A stretch of DNA of 64,000 nt, taken from contig CAKOKX010000001.1 in assembly GCA_934096035.1 (NCBI GenBank), forward strand, positions 806,001 to 870,000. The letters are read 5' to 3'. The position numbers were made by a program, and so were the translations under genes. A model generated the notes under the pieces. That model had not been told where the DNA came from and did not search any database. It saw only the letters and a list, made by a program, of their open reading frames with translations. The DNA is from an uncultured Bacilli bacterium. Its GTDB lineage: Bacteria > Bacillota_I > Bacilli_A > RF39 > UBA660. Below are positions 56,822 to 64,000 of this stretch, piece by piece (within the stretch, counting starts at the first letter, position 1; each line of letters opens with the position of its first letter).

Positions 56822-57511
56822 CTATTTACAATCATCCTCAAGAACTAATGGTATTTCATGTAACTCTACTTTGTCATCTAAAGTAATAGCTTTTATTTCT
56901 AAATAAAATGAATCTTTTTTATAATTTTTACATGAATGTTCATAATCATCAACTTTAAAAGAAAAATCCTTCAAAAAATTATCTATTGTTAAAGCTTTTT
57001 CATCTTCCGATTCATAAGAATTTATAACATTTATAGTATCATCTTCTCTTTCAAATAATGTACAGCTAATCTTCTTATATTTAGGTAATTTCTTTTCTCC
57101 ACAATAAGTAACATTATCAATATATATACTAGATTTACTTTTATTATATGCAATACTTCCATATAAACCAAACTCTTTACATGCTGAAGTAATAGTTTTT
57201 AATTTAAAAGTATCATTATTATGTTTTACTGTTATTACACCAATACCTATGACTATAAAACATAATAAAATAATTATAATAATCATGACATTTTTTCTTT
57301 TCATAGATTTTGCACTTAGAAATTCATCTATCTTTAAATTATTATCATTACATATTTCTTTTAATATAGCTATATCAGGAATATTTTTACCAGTCTCCCA
57401 CTTACTTACTGCTTGAGGTGTAACTCCATATTTATCCGCAAATTCTTTTTGACTTAATTTATTTTTTATTCTAATTTTTTTAATTAATTTACCAATCTTT
57501 TCCTGATTCAT
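56822..57511 (-). CDS. XRE-family regulator with membrane anchor and extracellular domain
   Basis: The 229-residue protein has a clear HTH at residues 5-60 (IGKLIKKIRIKNKLSQKEF, then YGVTPQAVSKWETGKNIPD). After a short linker a single membrane segment follows (VMIIIIILLCFIVIGIGVI, about 76-94), then 135 residues outside with several cysteines. The layout is that of a one-component membrane receptor-regulator (inference). It is followed upstream on the same strand by a cluster of surface-protein genes it may control. The ATG is not preceded by a strong RBS; AAGGAAAG lies six bases off. Confidence 0.82.
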   Translation of the reverse strand: MNQEKIGKLIKKIRIKNKLSQKEFADKYGVTPQAVSKWETGKNIPDIAILKEICNDNNLKIDEFLSAKSMKRKNVMIIIIILLCFIVIGIGVITVKHNNDTFKLKTITSACKEFGLYGSIAYNKSKSSIYIDNVTYCGEKKLPKYKKISCTLFEREDDTINVINSYESEDEKALTIDNFLKDFSFKVDDYEHSCKNYKKDSFYLEIKAITLDDKVELHEIPLVLEDDCK

Positions 57512-57559
57512 TTAATTCACTTTCCTTAAGATACCAATATTATAACATACCAAAATAAA

Positions 57560-57579
57560 AACTACCATAAAAGGTAGTT
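57560..57579 (-). terminator. terminator of the 409-aa surface-protein gene
   Basis: AACTACC and GGTAGTT form a stem around ATAAAA, followed on the minus strand by TTTTATTTTG. Confidence 0.65.
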
Positions 57580-57587
57580 AACTTATT

Positions 57588-58817
57588 TTATTTTTCTTCT
57601 TTATTTTTAAGGATTAAAGTGCAACCTATTAAACCAACTATAGAAACAATACCTGTTATAACATATTTTTCAAAATTATCTTTTGTACTTGGATTTTCAA
57701 TTTTCTCTTTTAAAACACTAAACTTAGTTGTTGCTTCTCCATCATTAAACATAACTTTTAAAGTATGTCCACCTACACTTAAATTATTTATATATTCCTT
57801 ATTAAATGTAATAATTGTACTTCCTTCTTTAGAGGTATAATTATTTGCATTAACTAATTCATTATCAATAAATACTTTATCAAATAAACTATACTCTGCA
57901 TCAATTCTAAATATTAGTTCATTATCTTTATTTATAGTATAATTTTGATTTTCTCCTTCAAGAAACCTATATTCATTAGAGCTAATTTCTTCTTTTACAT
58001 ATTGAAATGTAAATTCATAAGTGCATCTAGTATAATAATCAAATCTTGTTTCATATATAATACCATCACTAGTACTATTATATTTAAGTGATGAACCTGT
58101 ATATTGCATATGGAATCCTTTAAAAATTTCACTTTTTTTAGTTTCAATATTTACTGCAGTTAATATTGCCTTATTTTCAGACTTCTTTCCTACTATCTTT
58201 ATAACAGCTTCATTTTCATTATCTGTTATTGATAGACCATCATTTACTCTTTTGTAATATAATGTTTTTTCTAAATCTGCAAATGACTTTAATCCTTCTG
58301 TTAATTCATCATTCTTAGAAAAATCTATTACATATTCCTTACTATCAGTTAAATCAATAATACCTTTTGATGATATATCATTATATATATTTTCAACTTT
58401 TGTATTAATACCAATATTTGTTCTTAAAAATTTAACTTCTAGTGTTCCACTAAATTTGCTTGATTCTAATTTAAATGAAGGCTTGCTTCCTTCCACTATT
58501 GATGTAGAAATGGAGTAATACCAATTATTAATCATTAATTTTATAGGCATATTAACACCAGCAACACTTTTGTCCTCAATTTCTTCAATTACAAACTTGT
58601 ACTCTGCTTCATTTAAATCAATTATCATATTATTTGAAATATCTACAACTAAATTATCATCTTTAAACAATTGTATATTTGCCACTTTGCTATATTCTAC
58701 ATATCCATCATGAATAATTCCATTTTTAAAATTTAATGTAACTTCATTCTTTTCAGTAGCATTAACTCCAAGTATCATTGCAAAAGCAACTATAATACTA
58801 AATATAATTTTTTTCAT
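57588..58817 (-). CDS. surface protein of unknown function with sortase-like C-terminus
   Basis: The 409-residue protein has a signal peptide (MKKIIFSIIVAFAMILGVNA) and a beta-rich body without a recognised domain. The C-terminal end is NPSTKDN, then a hydrophobic segment (YVITGIVSIVGLIGCTLIL) and KNKEEK. This is the layout of a sortase sorting signal, although the motif is NPSTKD rather than LPxTG or NPxTG. If no sortase accepts it, it would simply be membrane-anchored. It is the third gene of a row with two other anchored proteins, probably one operon. Confidence 0.65.
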   Translation of the reverse strand: MKKIIFSIIVAFAMILGVNATEKNEVTLNFKNGIIHDGYVEYSKVANIQLFKDDNLVVDISNNMIIDLNEAEYKFVIEEIEDKSVAGVNMPIKLMINNWYYSISTSIVEGSKPSFKLESSKFSGTLEVKFLRTNIGINTKVENIYNDISSKGIIDLTDSKEYVIDFSKNDELTEGLKSFADLEKTLYYKRVNDGLSITDNENEAVIKIVGKKSENKAILTAVNIETKKSEIFKGFHMQYTGSSLKYNSTSDGIIYETRFDYYTRCTYEFTFQYVKEEISSNEYRFLEGENQNYTINKDNELIFRIDAEYSLFDKVFIDNELVNANNYTSKEGSTIITFNKEYINNLSVGGHTLKVMFNDGEATTKFSVLKEKIENPSTKDNFEKYVITGIVSIVGLIGCTLILKNKEEK

Positions 58818-58828
58818 AATCTATCTCC

Positions 58829-59770
58829 TTATTCTATGAAATCTTTTATTTCTTCTTCAAAGCAATCTTTATAATTGTATTCAACATACTTCTTACCACG
58901 ATTTACAAATGTATCTTTAATTGGTATCAAAGTATAATCTTTAAGAATTACATATTCATACGTAAATGTTAAAACATCATCATAATATTTCGATAACATT
59001 TTCATTTTTAATGTACCTGTAGTTCTTTCTCCATCTTTATAATAATCTACTATTTCATAAAAAGCCTTATCAGTTCTTATAATTCTATCATTATAAACAT
59101 TTAATATTTTTTCACCTTCATAATTTCCATCAACCCTTGTTTTAGTAAAAGGATAAAATTTCTTATCATGAAAACTTTCAAATGGAATACTTAGTTTATA
59201 AATTATATTATCTTTAACCATATGTAAATTAAATATTAAATCATAATCTAATTTTTCTTCATAAGTTTTTTCAGTATATGAGTCATAAAATTTTTGAAGT
59301 TTATATTTGGCATTTGCAAGCATATTATAACCAGCTTCAACTTTATTATCTAAATTAGTATCTTCAATTGAATAATAAGCATCATCACTTGTAATAAAAT
59401 GAATATCTGCGCCATATGGAATACCTATGTTAACTATTTTTAAATTTTCTGGGATATCCATTACTTTTACATAACTAAGCTCTCCATTTTTTAATTTTGC
59501 TGGATCAAATATATATGCTTTATTACTACTTATAAAAGTATATTCATTAAAATATGTACTTTCATTTAATACTTCTCCCCCTAAAAACTTTTTATAGTCA
59601 TCAACACTTTTATTACTATTTTTAGCGGCTTCTTCAACTAATGATGTTTTATTTTTATCATTTTTATCACCATTATTAGTGTTATCTTTTTTATTAAATA
59701 GAATCAAACAAATTACTAACAATACTAAAAGAATACTACCTACAATTATCCATATTTTTTTATTTTTCAT
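58829..59770 (-). CDS. membrane-anchored protein of unknown function, 313 aa
   Basis: An N-terminal anchor (IWIIVGSILLVLLVICLILF, residues 5-24) is followed by a lysine/asparagine-rich linker and about 250 residues outside, rich in tyrosine (YNMLANAKYKLQKFYDSYTEK). I recognise no domain. It overlaps the next upstream gene by one base (stop/start TAATG type), so the two are coupled and may form one complex at the surface. Confidence 0.6.
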   Translation of the reverse strand: MKNKKIWIIVGSILLVLLVICLILFNKKDNTNNGDKNDKNKTSLVEEAAKNSNKSVDDYKKFLGGEVLNESTYFNEYTFISSNKAYIFDPAKLKNGELSYVKVMDIPENLKIVNIGIPYGADIHFITSDDAYYSIEDTNLDNKVEAGYNMLANAKYKLQKFYDSYTEKTYEEKLDYDLIFNLHMVKDNIIYKLSIPFESFHDKKFYPFTKTRVDGNYEGEKILNVYNDRIIRTDKAFYEIVDYYKDGERTTGTLKMKMLSKYYDDVLTFTYEYVILKDYTLIPIKDTFVNRGKKYVEYNYKDCFEEEIKDFIE

Positions 59771-60858
59771 TATCCACCTATTTTTTCAATATAACCATCT
59801 GTTTTTTTAGTATACATATCATCACTTATAGATTTATATCTTTCTCCACTATAGTCATCTGTAAATCCATTATAAGCTTTATAAATTTCATTAGTTTCAG
59901 TATCATAAACTCTTTCATAACCTAGTGTTGCATCACTTTGTTTTTGACTCATTATATCATATGAATTGCTTCTTTTTTCCCATGAATCCATTATACCGGC
60001 AGAAATCTCATTACAAATACTTCTCACATTTTGAAAATTTTTCATAACTGCATCTTGAGCTTGATTAAATCCGTTCATAAAAGCATCTGTAAACTCTAAA
60101 GATCCAGAAACTTTATTTAAAGTATCTTCCCAATCAATAAACTCATCTTTCGGAGCAGTAATAAAAATCGCATCATAAACACTTAAAAAATAGATATCTA
60201 CTTGCTTTGTTGACATAAAATCCTCAGATACATAATATGGACCAGCATCATAAACATAAGCAGTGAATAACCCCTCAGCATCCTTATCTGTAGCATCCTT
60301 AAATGATGCCCTTAATACATCTCCCCCTAATGAACTTTTACCTAAATTTTCAATAACAGTAAAATCACTAAGAATTGGAAAAGTAAATGTTGCTGTATTA
60401 TTTAAAGGTCCCATTTCATTAAATATTTTATAAAAACCTTCAGTATCTTTCGTAGCTATAACAGCAGCCTTTGCAAACATATCATTCGGATAAAATTTTT
60501 GTTGCCATTTTTTAGCTGCTTCAGATTTATTATATCCCTCACTTTTTAAATTAAAGAAAAATTGATATGTTGGATTTTCGGGATTATAGACTTTGATTGT
60601 AAAATGAATATAATCACCTAAAGTTTCAACTTTCCATCCTTTTGGGATTTTCATTTTAAAATTACCATTACTATCATTATAGTCTTCTAAAGTTATTTGA
60701 CTAACTTCATTTTTAACTATTTTAACTTTACCTTTATCAGTTTTAATAACTCCCCCATTACTTATATTGTTTGAACCAGTTAACTTTATCGCAACAAAAA
60801 CCAAGCCTAAAACAGCGATTACAGCACAAGCAATAATAATTATTTTTTTCTTATTCAT
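59770..60858 (-). CDS. membrane-anchored protein of unknown function, 362 aa
   Basis: An N-terminal membrane segment (IIIIACAVIAVLGLVFVAIKL, about 5-25) is followed by an exported domain with NGNFKMKIPKGWKVETLGDYIHF, a pattern of strands around a PKGW motif seen in PsbP-like and other beta-rich extracellular modules. An alpha-helical C-terminal half has FNQAQDAVMKNFQNVRSICNE. No family is assigned. It is first in a row of three anchored proteins and divergent to a large HTH regulator gene, so regulation by that gene is plausible. Confidence 0.62.
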   Translation of the reverse strand: MNKKKIIIIACAVIAVLGLVFVAIKLTGSNNISNGGVIKTDKGKVKIVKNEVSQITLEDYNDSNGNFKMKIPKGWKVETLGDYIHFTIKVYNPENPTYQFFFNLKSEGYNKSEAAKKWQQKFYPNDMFAKAAVIATKDTEGFYKIFNEMGPLNNTATFTFPILSDFTVIENLGKSSLGGDVLRASFKDATDKDAEGLFTAYVYDAGPYYVSEDFMSTKQVDIYFLSVYDAIFITAPKDEFIDWEDTLNKVSGSLEFTDAFMNGFNQAQDAVMKNFQNVRSICNEISAGIMDSWEKRSNSYDIMSQKQSDATLGYERVYDTETNEIYKAYNGFTDDYSGERYKSISDDMYTKKTDGYIEKIGG

Positions 60859-60940
60859 ATTTTATTCTCCATTCCTATTTATATTATAATTTAAATAACT
60901 ATATATAACAATTAAGTTTCCAACTAATGCATTGTTTTTA

Positions 60941-60969
60941 GTGACAACTACATTTACATATAGTATAAT
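60941..60969 (+). promoter_or_regulatory. promoter of the large double-HTH regulator
   Basis: GTGACA, 17 bases, TATAAT on the plus strand; the leader carries AGGTGAT before the ATG. Confidence 0.6.
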
Positions 60970-60989
60970 ACATCTAGGTGATAATTATT

Positions 60990-62699
60990 ATGAAATTTAG
61001 TGATTTATTAAACAAATATCTTGAAGAATTTAACTGTAATTCAAAAAAATTATCAGAACTTACAAATATTTCTCCATCAGTTATAAGCAGATATCGAAGT
61101 GGTCAAAGAACTCCAGAAGCAAACAGCATTCAAGTAGAAACAATCATTAATGTTTTATTTGAACTAAGTGATAAAAAATATCAAAAAGAAAATATTAAAA
61201 ATAGTATTATAAATTCTTTAAAGAAAGATAATTTTAATTACGAGAATTTTAGTAAAAATTTAAATGACTTAATAAATTTATTAAAAATAAATTTAAAAGA
61301 CATGTCAAAATACACTTTGTATGATTCATCACACATTTCAAGAATAAGATATGGAAAAACAAAACCTAGTGAACCAATCGAATTTTCCAAAAAAACAATT
61401 AATTACATAATAAATAAATATAATTCCGAAGAAGACATAAAAAAACTATCTAATTTACTAGGTAAAGACTTAAATATTAATAATCTAAATGAACATTTAT
61501 TAAATTTTCTAACAGATAGCAAAAACAAACCAGACGATAAAATTGAAAAGTTTTTAACTAATTTAGACAATTTTAATTTAAATGATTACATTAAAGCCAT
61601 TAAATTTGATGAATTAAAAATACCTAATATTCCGTTTTATATAACTAAAACCAAAAGTTATTATGGCATCGAAGAAATGAAAAAAGGAGAATTAGACTTT
61701 TTTAAAGGAACCGTATTAACCAAAAACAATAATGTTTTCATGTGTAGTGATATGCCTATGGAAGATATGGCTAAAGACGTAGAATTTGGAAAAAAATGGA
61801 TGTTTGGAATTGCTTGTATGTTAAAAAAAGGTCTTCATTTAGATATTATTCATAACTTAGATCGACCATTTAATGAAATGATGCTAGGATTAGAAAGTTG
61901 GATTCCAATTTACATGACTGGTCAAATCACTCCATATTATTTTAAAGATATAAAAACAAATATTTATCAAAACTTAACGTATACTTCACAAACACTAGCT
62001 CTCGCAGGTGAATCAATAAATGGTTATCACAACAAAGGTAAATACTATTTAACTAATAACAAAAAAGAAGTAGAATACTATCAAGAAAAAGCTAAAAACT
62101 TACTAAAAAAAGCTTCACCTTTAATGGAAATATATAAAGAAGAAAATGTTGATTCATACAATAACTTTTTAAACAATTATTATGAAATATATGAACCAAG
62201 AACAAGATTTCTATCAAGTCTTCCTCTTTTTACCATAAGTAATACCCTACTTACTTCAATATTAAAAAGAAATAATATAAACGAAGATGATATAAATAAA
62301 ATATTAGACTATAAAATTAATCTAACCTTAAACTACAATAACATTCTAAATAAAACATCTCTATATGACAATATACCAAGTTTAACAAAGAAAGAATTTG
62401 AAAATAACAAACCAAATCTCTTACTTTCAGATATATTTTATAATAAAAAAATTACATATACATATGAAGAATATATGTCTCATCTTAAAGAAACAGAAGA
62501 TTTTTCTAAAAAACATTCTAATTACAAACTAAACAAACTATCATTTCTAACATTTAAAAATATAACTGTAACTATATTAGGTAAAGAATTAGTTATTATA
62601 TCCAAAGAAGAAAATCCCACTATTCATTTTATTATTAGACATTCAAAACTAATAAACGCTATTAGTGATTTTAATCCTCCTGTAAATGAAGCAAACTAA
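60990..62699 (+). CDS. large HTH regulator-like protein with two N-terminal HTH segments
   Basis: The 569-residue protein begins with an XRE-like HTH (KKLSELTNISPSVISRYRSG, residues 19-38). A second similar unit lies near 105-125 (MSKYTLYDSSHISRIRYGKT). The remaining 440 residues are helical and of unknown fold, with repeated VFMCSDMPMEDMAKDVEFG, LDIIHNLDRPFNEMMLGLESWIP and PYYFKDI blocks that resemble a sensing domain. The ATG is chosen because AGGTGAT is well spaced; the GTG upstream lies inside it. It is divergent to three anchored proteins and convergent with capA. I do not know its family name. Confidence 0.7.
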   Translation: MKFSDLLNKYLEEFNCNSKKLSELTNISPSVISRYRSGQRTPEANSIQVETIINVLFELSDKKYQKENIKNSIINSLKKDNFNYENFSKNLNDLINLLKINLKDMSKYTLYDSSHISRIRYGKTKPSEPIEFSKKTINYIINKYNSEEDIKKLSNLLGKDLNINNLNEHLLNFLTDSKNKPDDKIEKFLTNLDNFNLNDYIKAIKFDELKIPNIPFYITKTKSYYGIEEMKKGELDFFKGTVLTKNNNVFMCSDMPMEDMAKDVEFGKKWMFGIACMLKKGLHLDIIHNLDRPFNEMMLGLESWIPIYMTGQITPYYFKDIKTNIYQNLTYTSQTLALAGESINGYHNKGKYYLTNNKKEVEYYQEKAKNLLKKASPLMEIYKEENVDSYNNFLNNYYEIYEPRTRFLSSLPLFTISNTLLTSILKRNNINEDDINKILDYKINLTLNYNNILNKTSLYDNIPSLTKKEFENNKPNLLLSDIFYNKKITYTYEEYMSHLKETEDFSKKHSNYKLNKLSFLTFKNITVTILGKELVIISKEENPTIHFIIRHSKLINAISDFNPPVNEAN

Positions 62700-62729
62700 A
62701 AAGCTGAAAAATTCAGCTTTTTAGTTTGC
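62691..62729. terminator. bidirectional terminator: perfect 18-bp inverted repeat shared by two convergent genes
   Basis: GCAAACTAAAAAGCTGAA and its exact complement face each other with a 3-base loop. Both genes end with the codons GCA AAC TAA in the mirrored arms, so each protein ends in Ala-Asn. T-runs are internal to the stem on both strands. Confidence 0.75.
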
Positions 62730-63953
62730 TCTAGATCCTATCGGAGCAATATTTAAATCTTGTCCCATGGCTTTTAATACTCCAGTATATTTTTCATATA
62801 ATCTTTCATAATCTTTTAAATAAGTATCATCAGTCATTTTGCTAAATGGAATAACAGTATGTCCTGAATGAACTGCAGTTGTAACTGGATTACCATTATA
62901 TTTTGTAAATATTAATTCTCCTCCAAGGTTATCAAAAGTTATTTTAACTTCATTATCTTTTGAAACAGTTTTTGTTATATCAAGAGTTGCCATAAATCCA
63001 ATAAGTTTATTCCAATCTCCATTAGAACCACCATATTGATTTGATATAAAATTACCTAACGAATACATTACAATAGTATCTCCTATTTTAGTTATAGGTT
63101 GAAGTATATGAGGATGATTACCAATTACAATATCAACACCTAGAGATGATAAATATTCTGCAATTTCTTTTTCTTCATCATTTGGCATATTTATGTATTC
63201 AATGCCCCAATGCATGGCCACAATTAAAACATCAACTTTATCACGAACAGCTTCAATATCCTTTTTTACTTGTTCTTTATCATATTTATTTAAAAGATAG
63301 CTCTTACCTGCTGGAACATTTAATCCATTTGTTATAGTGGTATATGATAACATTGTATAAGTTATATTATTTTTTTCTTTTATAATAAAATTATTTCTAT
63401 CTTCCTCTGAATTGCTCATACCATTATATAAAATATCAGTAGTTTTAAAATATTTAACAGTATTTAAAATACCTTTTTCTCCTTTATCTAAAGAATGGTT
63501 TGATGCTAAAGATACAGTATTAAAGCCCACTGCTCGCATGGCATCTACATAAGCACTTGGCGTATAAAACATCGGATAACCAGAATAAGCAATTGAGTCG
63601 TCTCCAGTTGGAGTTTCTTGATTATAATAAGCAATATCATAATCTTTAACAATATCTTTTACATACTTAACAGCATCTGTAAAATCATAAACACCATTTT
63701 TATAATAATTTCTATATATAACACTATGAATTAAACCATCCCCAGTTGCAAGCAATTTTAATTTATAAACTTGTTCTTTATTTTCACTTGGTTTATTATT
63801 GTTAACTTTAGTACTTCCATTTACATCATTAGTATTTTTACCGAAAAAATAATTATATCCTTGATAAGATAAATAACTAACTAAAGCTACTAAAATAATA
63901 CTAAAAATTAACTTTATAATGCTTTTTTTAAATTTCTTTTTACGTCTTGCCAT
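62721..63953 (-). CDS. CapA family protein (poly-gamma-glutamate capsule-type metallophosphatase fold)
   Basis: The 410-residue protein has an N-terminal basic stretch and membrane anchor (LIFSIILVALVSYLSYQGYNY). The exported CapA domain follows, with ATGDGLIHSVIY, YYNQETP, VSLASNHSLDKGEKG, VAMHWGIEY and IGNHPHILQP, matching the PGA_cap family. Its histidines and aspartates line a metal-dependent phosphoesterase-like site. CapA proteins act in poly-gamma-glutamate or other surface polymer export, but without capB/C nearby this cannot be claimed. The ATG lies three bases from the stop of the upstream gene, so the two are cotranscribed. Confidence 0.85.
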   Translation of the reverse strand: MARRKKKFKKSIIKLIFSIILVALVSYLSYQGYNYFFGKNTNDVNGSTKVNNNKPSENKEQVYKLKLLATGDGLIHSVIYRNYYKNGVYDFTDAVKYVKDIVKDYDIAYYNQETPTGDDSIAYSGYPMFYTPSAYVDAMRAVGFNTVSLASNHSLDKGEKGILNTVKYFKTTDILYNGMSNSEEDRNNFIIKEKNNITYTMLSYTTITNGLNVPAGKSYLLNKYDKEQVKKDIEAVRDKVDVLIVAMHWGIEYINMPNDEEKEIAEYLSSLGVDIVIGNHPHILQPITKIGDTIVMYSLGNFISNQYGGSNGDWNKLIGFMATLDITKTVSKDNEVKITFDNLGGELIFTKYNGNPVTTAVHSGHTVIPFSKMTDDTYLKDYERLYEKYTGVLKAMGQDLNIAPIGSRAN

Positions 63954-63955
63954 AA

Positions 63956-64000
63956 CTAATCCTTTAATAAATTGTATACTTCTTCTTTATCTAAATTATG
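63956..64000 (-). CDS. 3' end of an unknown gene (runs off the window)
   Basis: The minus strand encodes HNLDKEEVYNLLKD followed by TAG, in frame to the window edge, just upstream of the capA start. The spacing (two bases) and direction mark it as the previous gene of the same operon. The 14 visible residues do not allow a family to be named. Confidence 0.6.
   Translation of the reverse strand, partial: HNLDKEEVYNLLKD

Overview
The window is very AT-rich and reads cleanly with the standard bacterial code. TGA is a genuine stop, for example at the end of folA and of the first hybrid histidine kinase. Ribosome binding sites are of the AAAGGAGG/AGGTGAT type. Promoters are mostly TTGACA-17-TATAAT, and there is a T-box riboswitch, lipoprotein and prepilin signals, and a type VII secretion ATPase. 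Together these point to a low-GC Gram-positive (Bacillota/Bacilli), probably an uncultured gut lineage close to the Mollicutes/Erysipelotrichia/RF39 branches. That placement is inference; no rRNA gene is present.

Layout. 1-5.2 kb (minus) is a compact thymidylate/folate operon: nucleotidase-like HAD, ruvB, folD, glyA, thyA, folA and the start of tmk. 5.2-5.8 kb holds a small hairpin-bounded locus that looks like a type I toxin-antitoxin pair. 5.8-9.7 kb has a pilus/competence-type ATPase, a pseudopilin, ruvA, a small orphan ORF and obgE. 9.8-12.6 kb has a PLP lyase, a short-chain dehydrogenase and an Rpn-type nuclease. 12.7-23.7 kb is a stripped-down type VII secretion locus: EssC, EsaB, a zinc-peptidase lipoprotein, six small helical or WXG-like proteins and a DUF4176-like protein with C-terminal repeats. 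It runs from two promoters. 23.8-24.7 kb is a complete type III toxin-antitoxin system (ToxN plus four perfect 34-bp ToxI repeats). 24.7-31.2 kb has a Nudix hydrolase, an esterase/acyltransferase/zinc-ribbon membrane protein operon, a SpoIVB-like protease, a secreted-protein paralogue, a ribbon-helix-helix regulator and a Fic gene broken by a stop codon.

31.3-39.2 kb is a signalling and lipid block. It has an HPt-receiver protein, two hybrid histidine kinases sharing a 489-bp identical segment, a PlsC-like acyltransferase, an acyl-CoA-synthetase-like enzyme and an HTH regulator. A 16-bp palindrome in two promoter regions suggests that the regulator controls the lipid genes. 39.2-43.5 kb has an ITPase, a methyltransferase, a truncated Nudix protein, and alaS (short form) with a kinase-like gene behind a T-box. 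43.5-43.7 kb carries a strong promoter without an ORF and a hairpin related to the 5.5-kb locus. 43.7-53 kb has an AI-2E family permease, an unknown gene, a decayed Rpn remnant, DUF2207/LemA, smc, rnc, yidD (apparently with an AUA start) and a ZnuA-like lipoprotein.

53-64 kb has three tRNAs (Ser, Glu, Ile), an ATP-grasp protein, a phosphohexomutase, deoD, a membrane-anchored HTH protein, a cluster of unknown surface proteins, a large double-HTH regulator, a CapA-family protein and the 3' end of an unknown gene. Genes are tightly packed, and many stop codons lie inside intrinsic terminators. No prophage, complete insertion sequence or CRISPR array was recognised.
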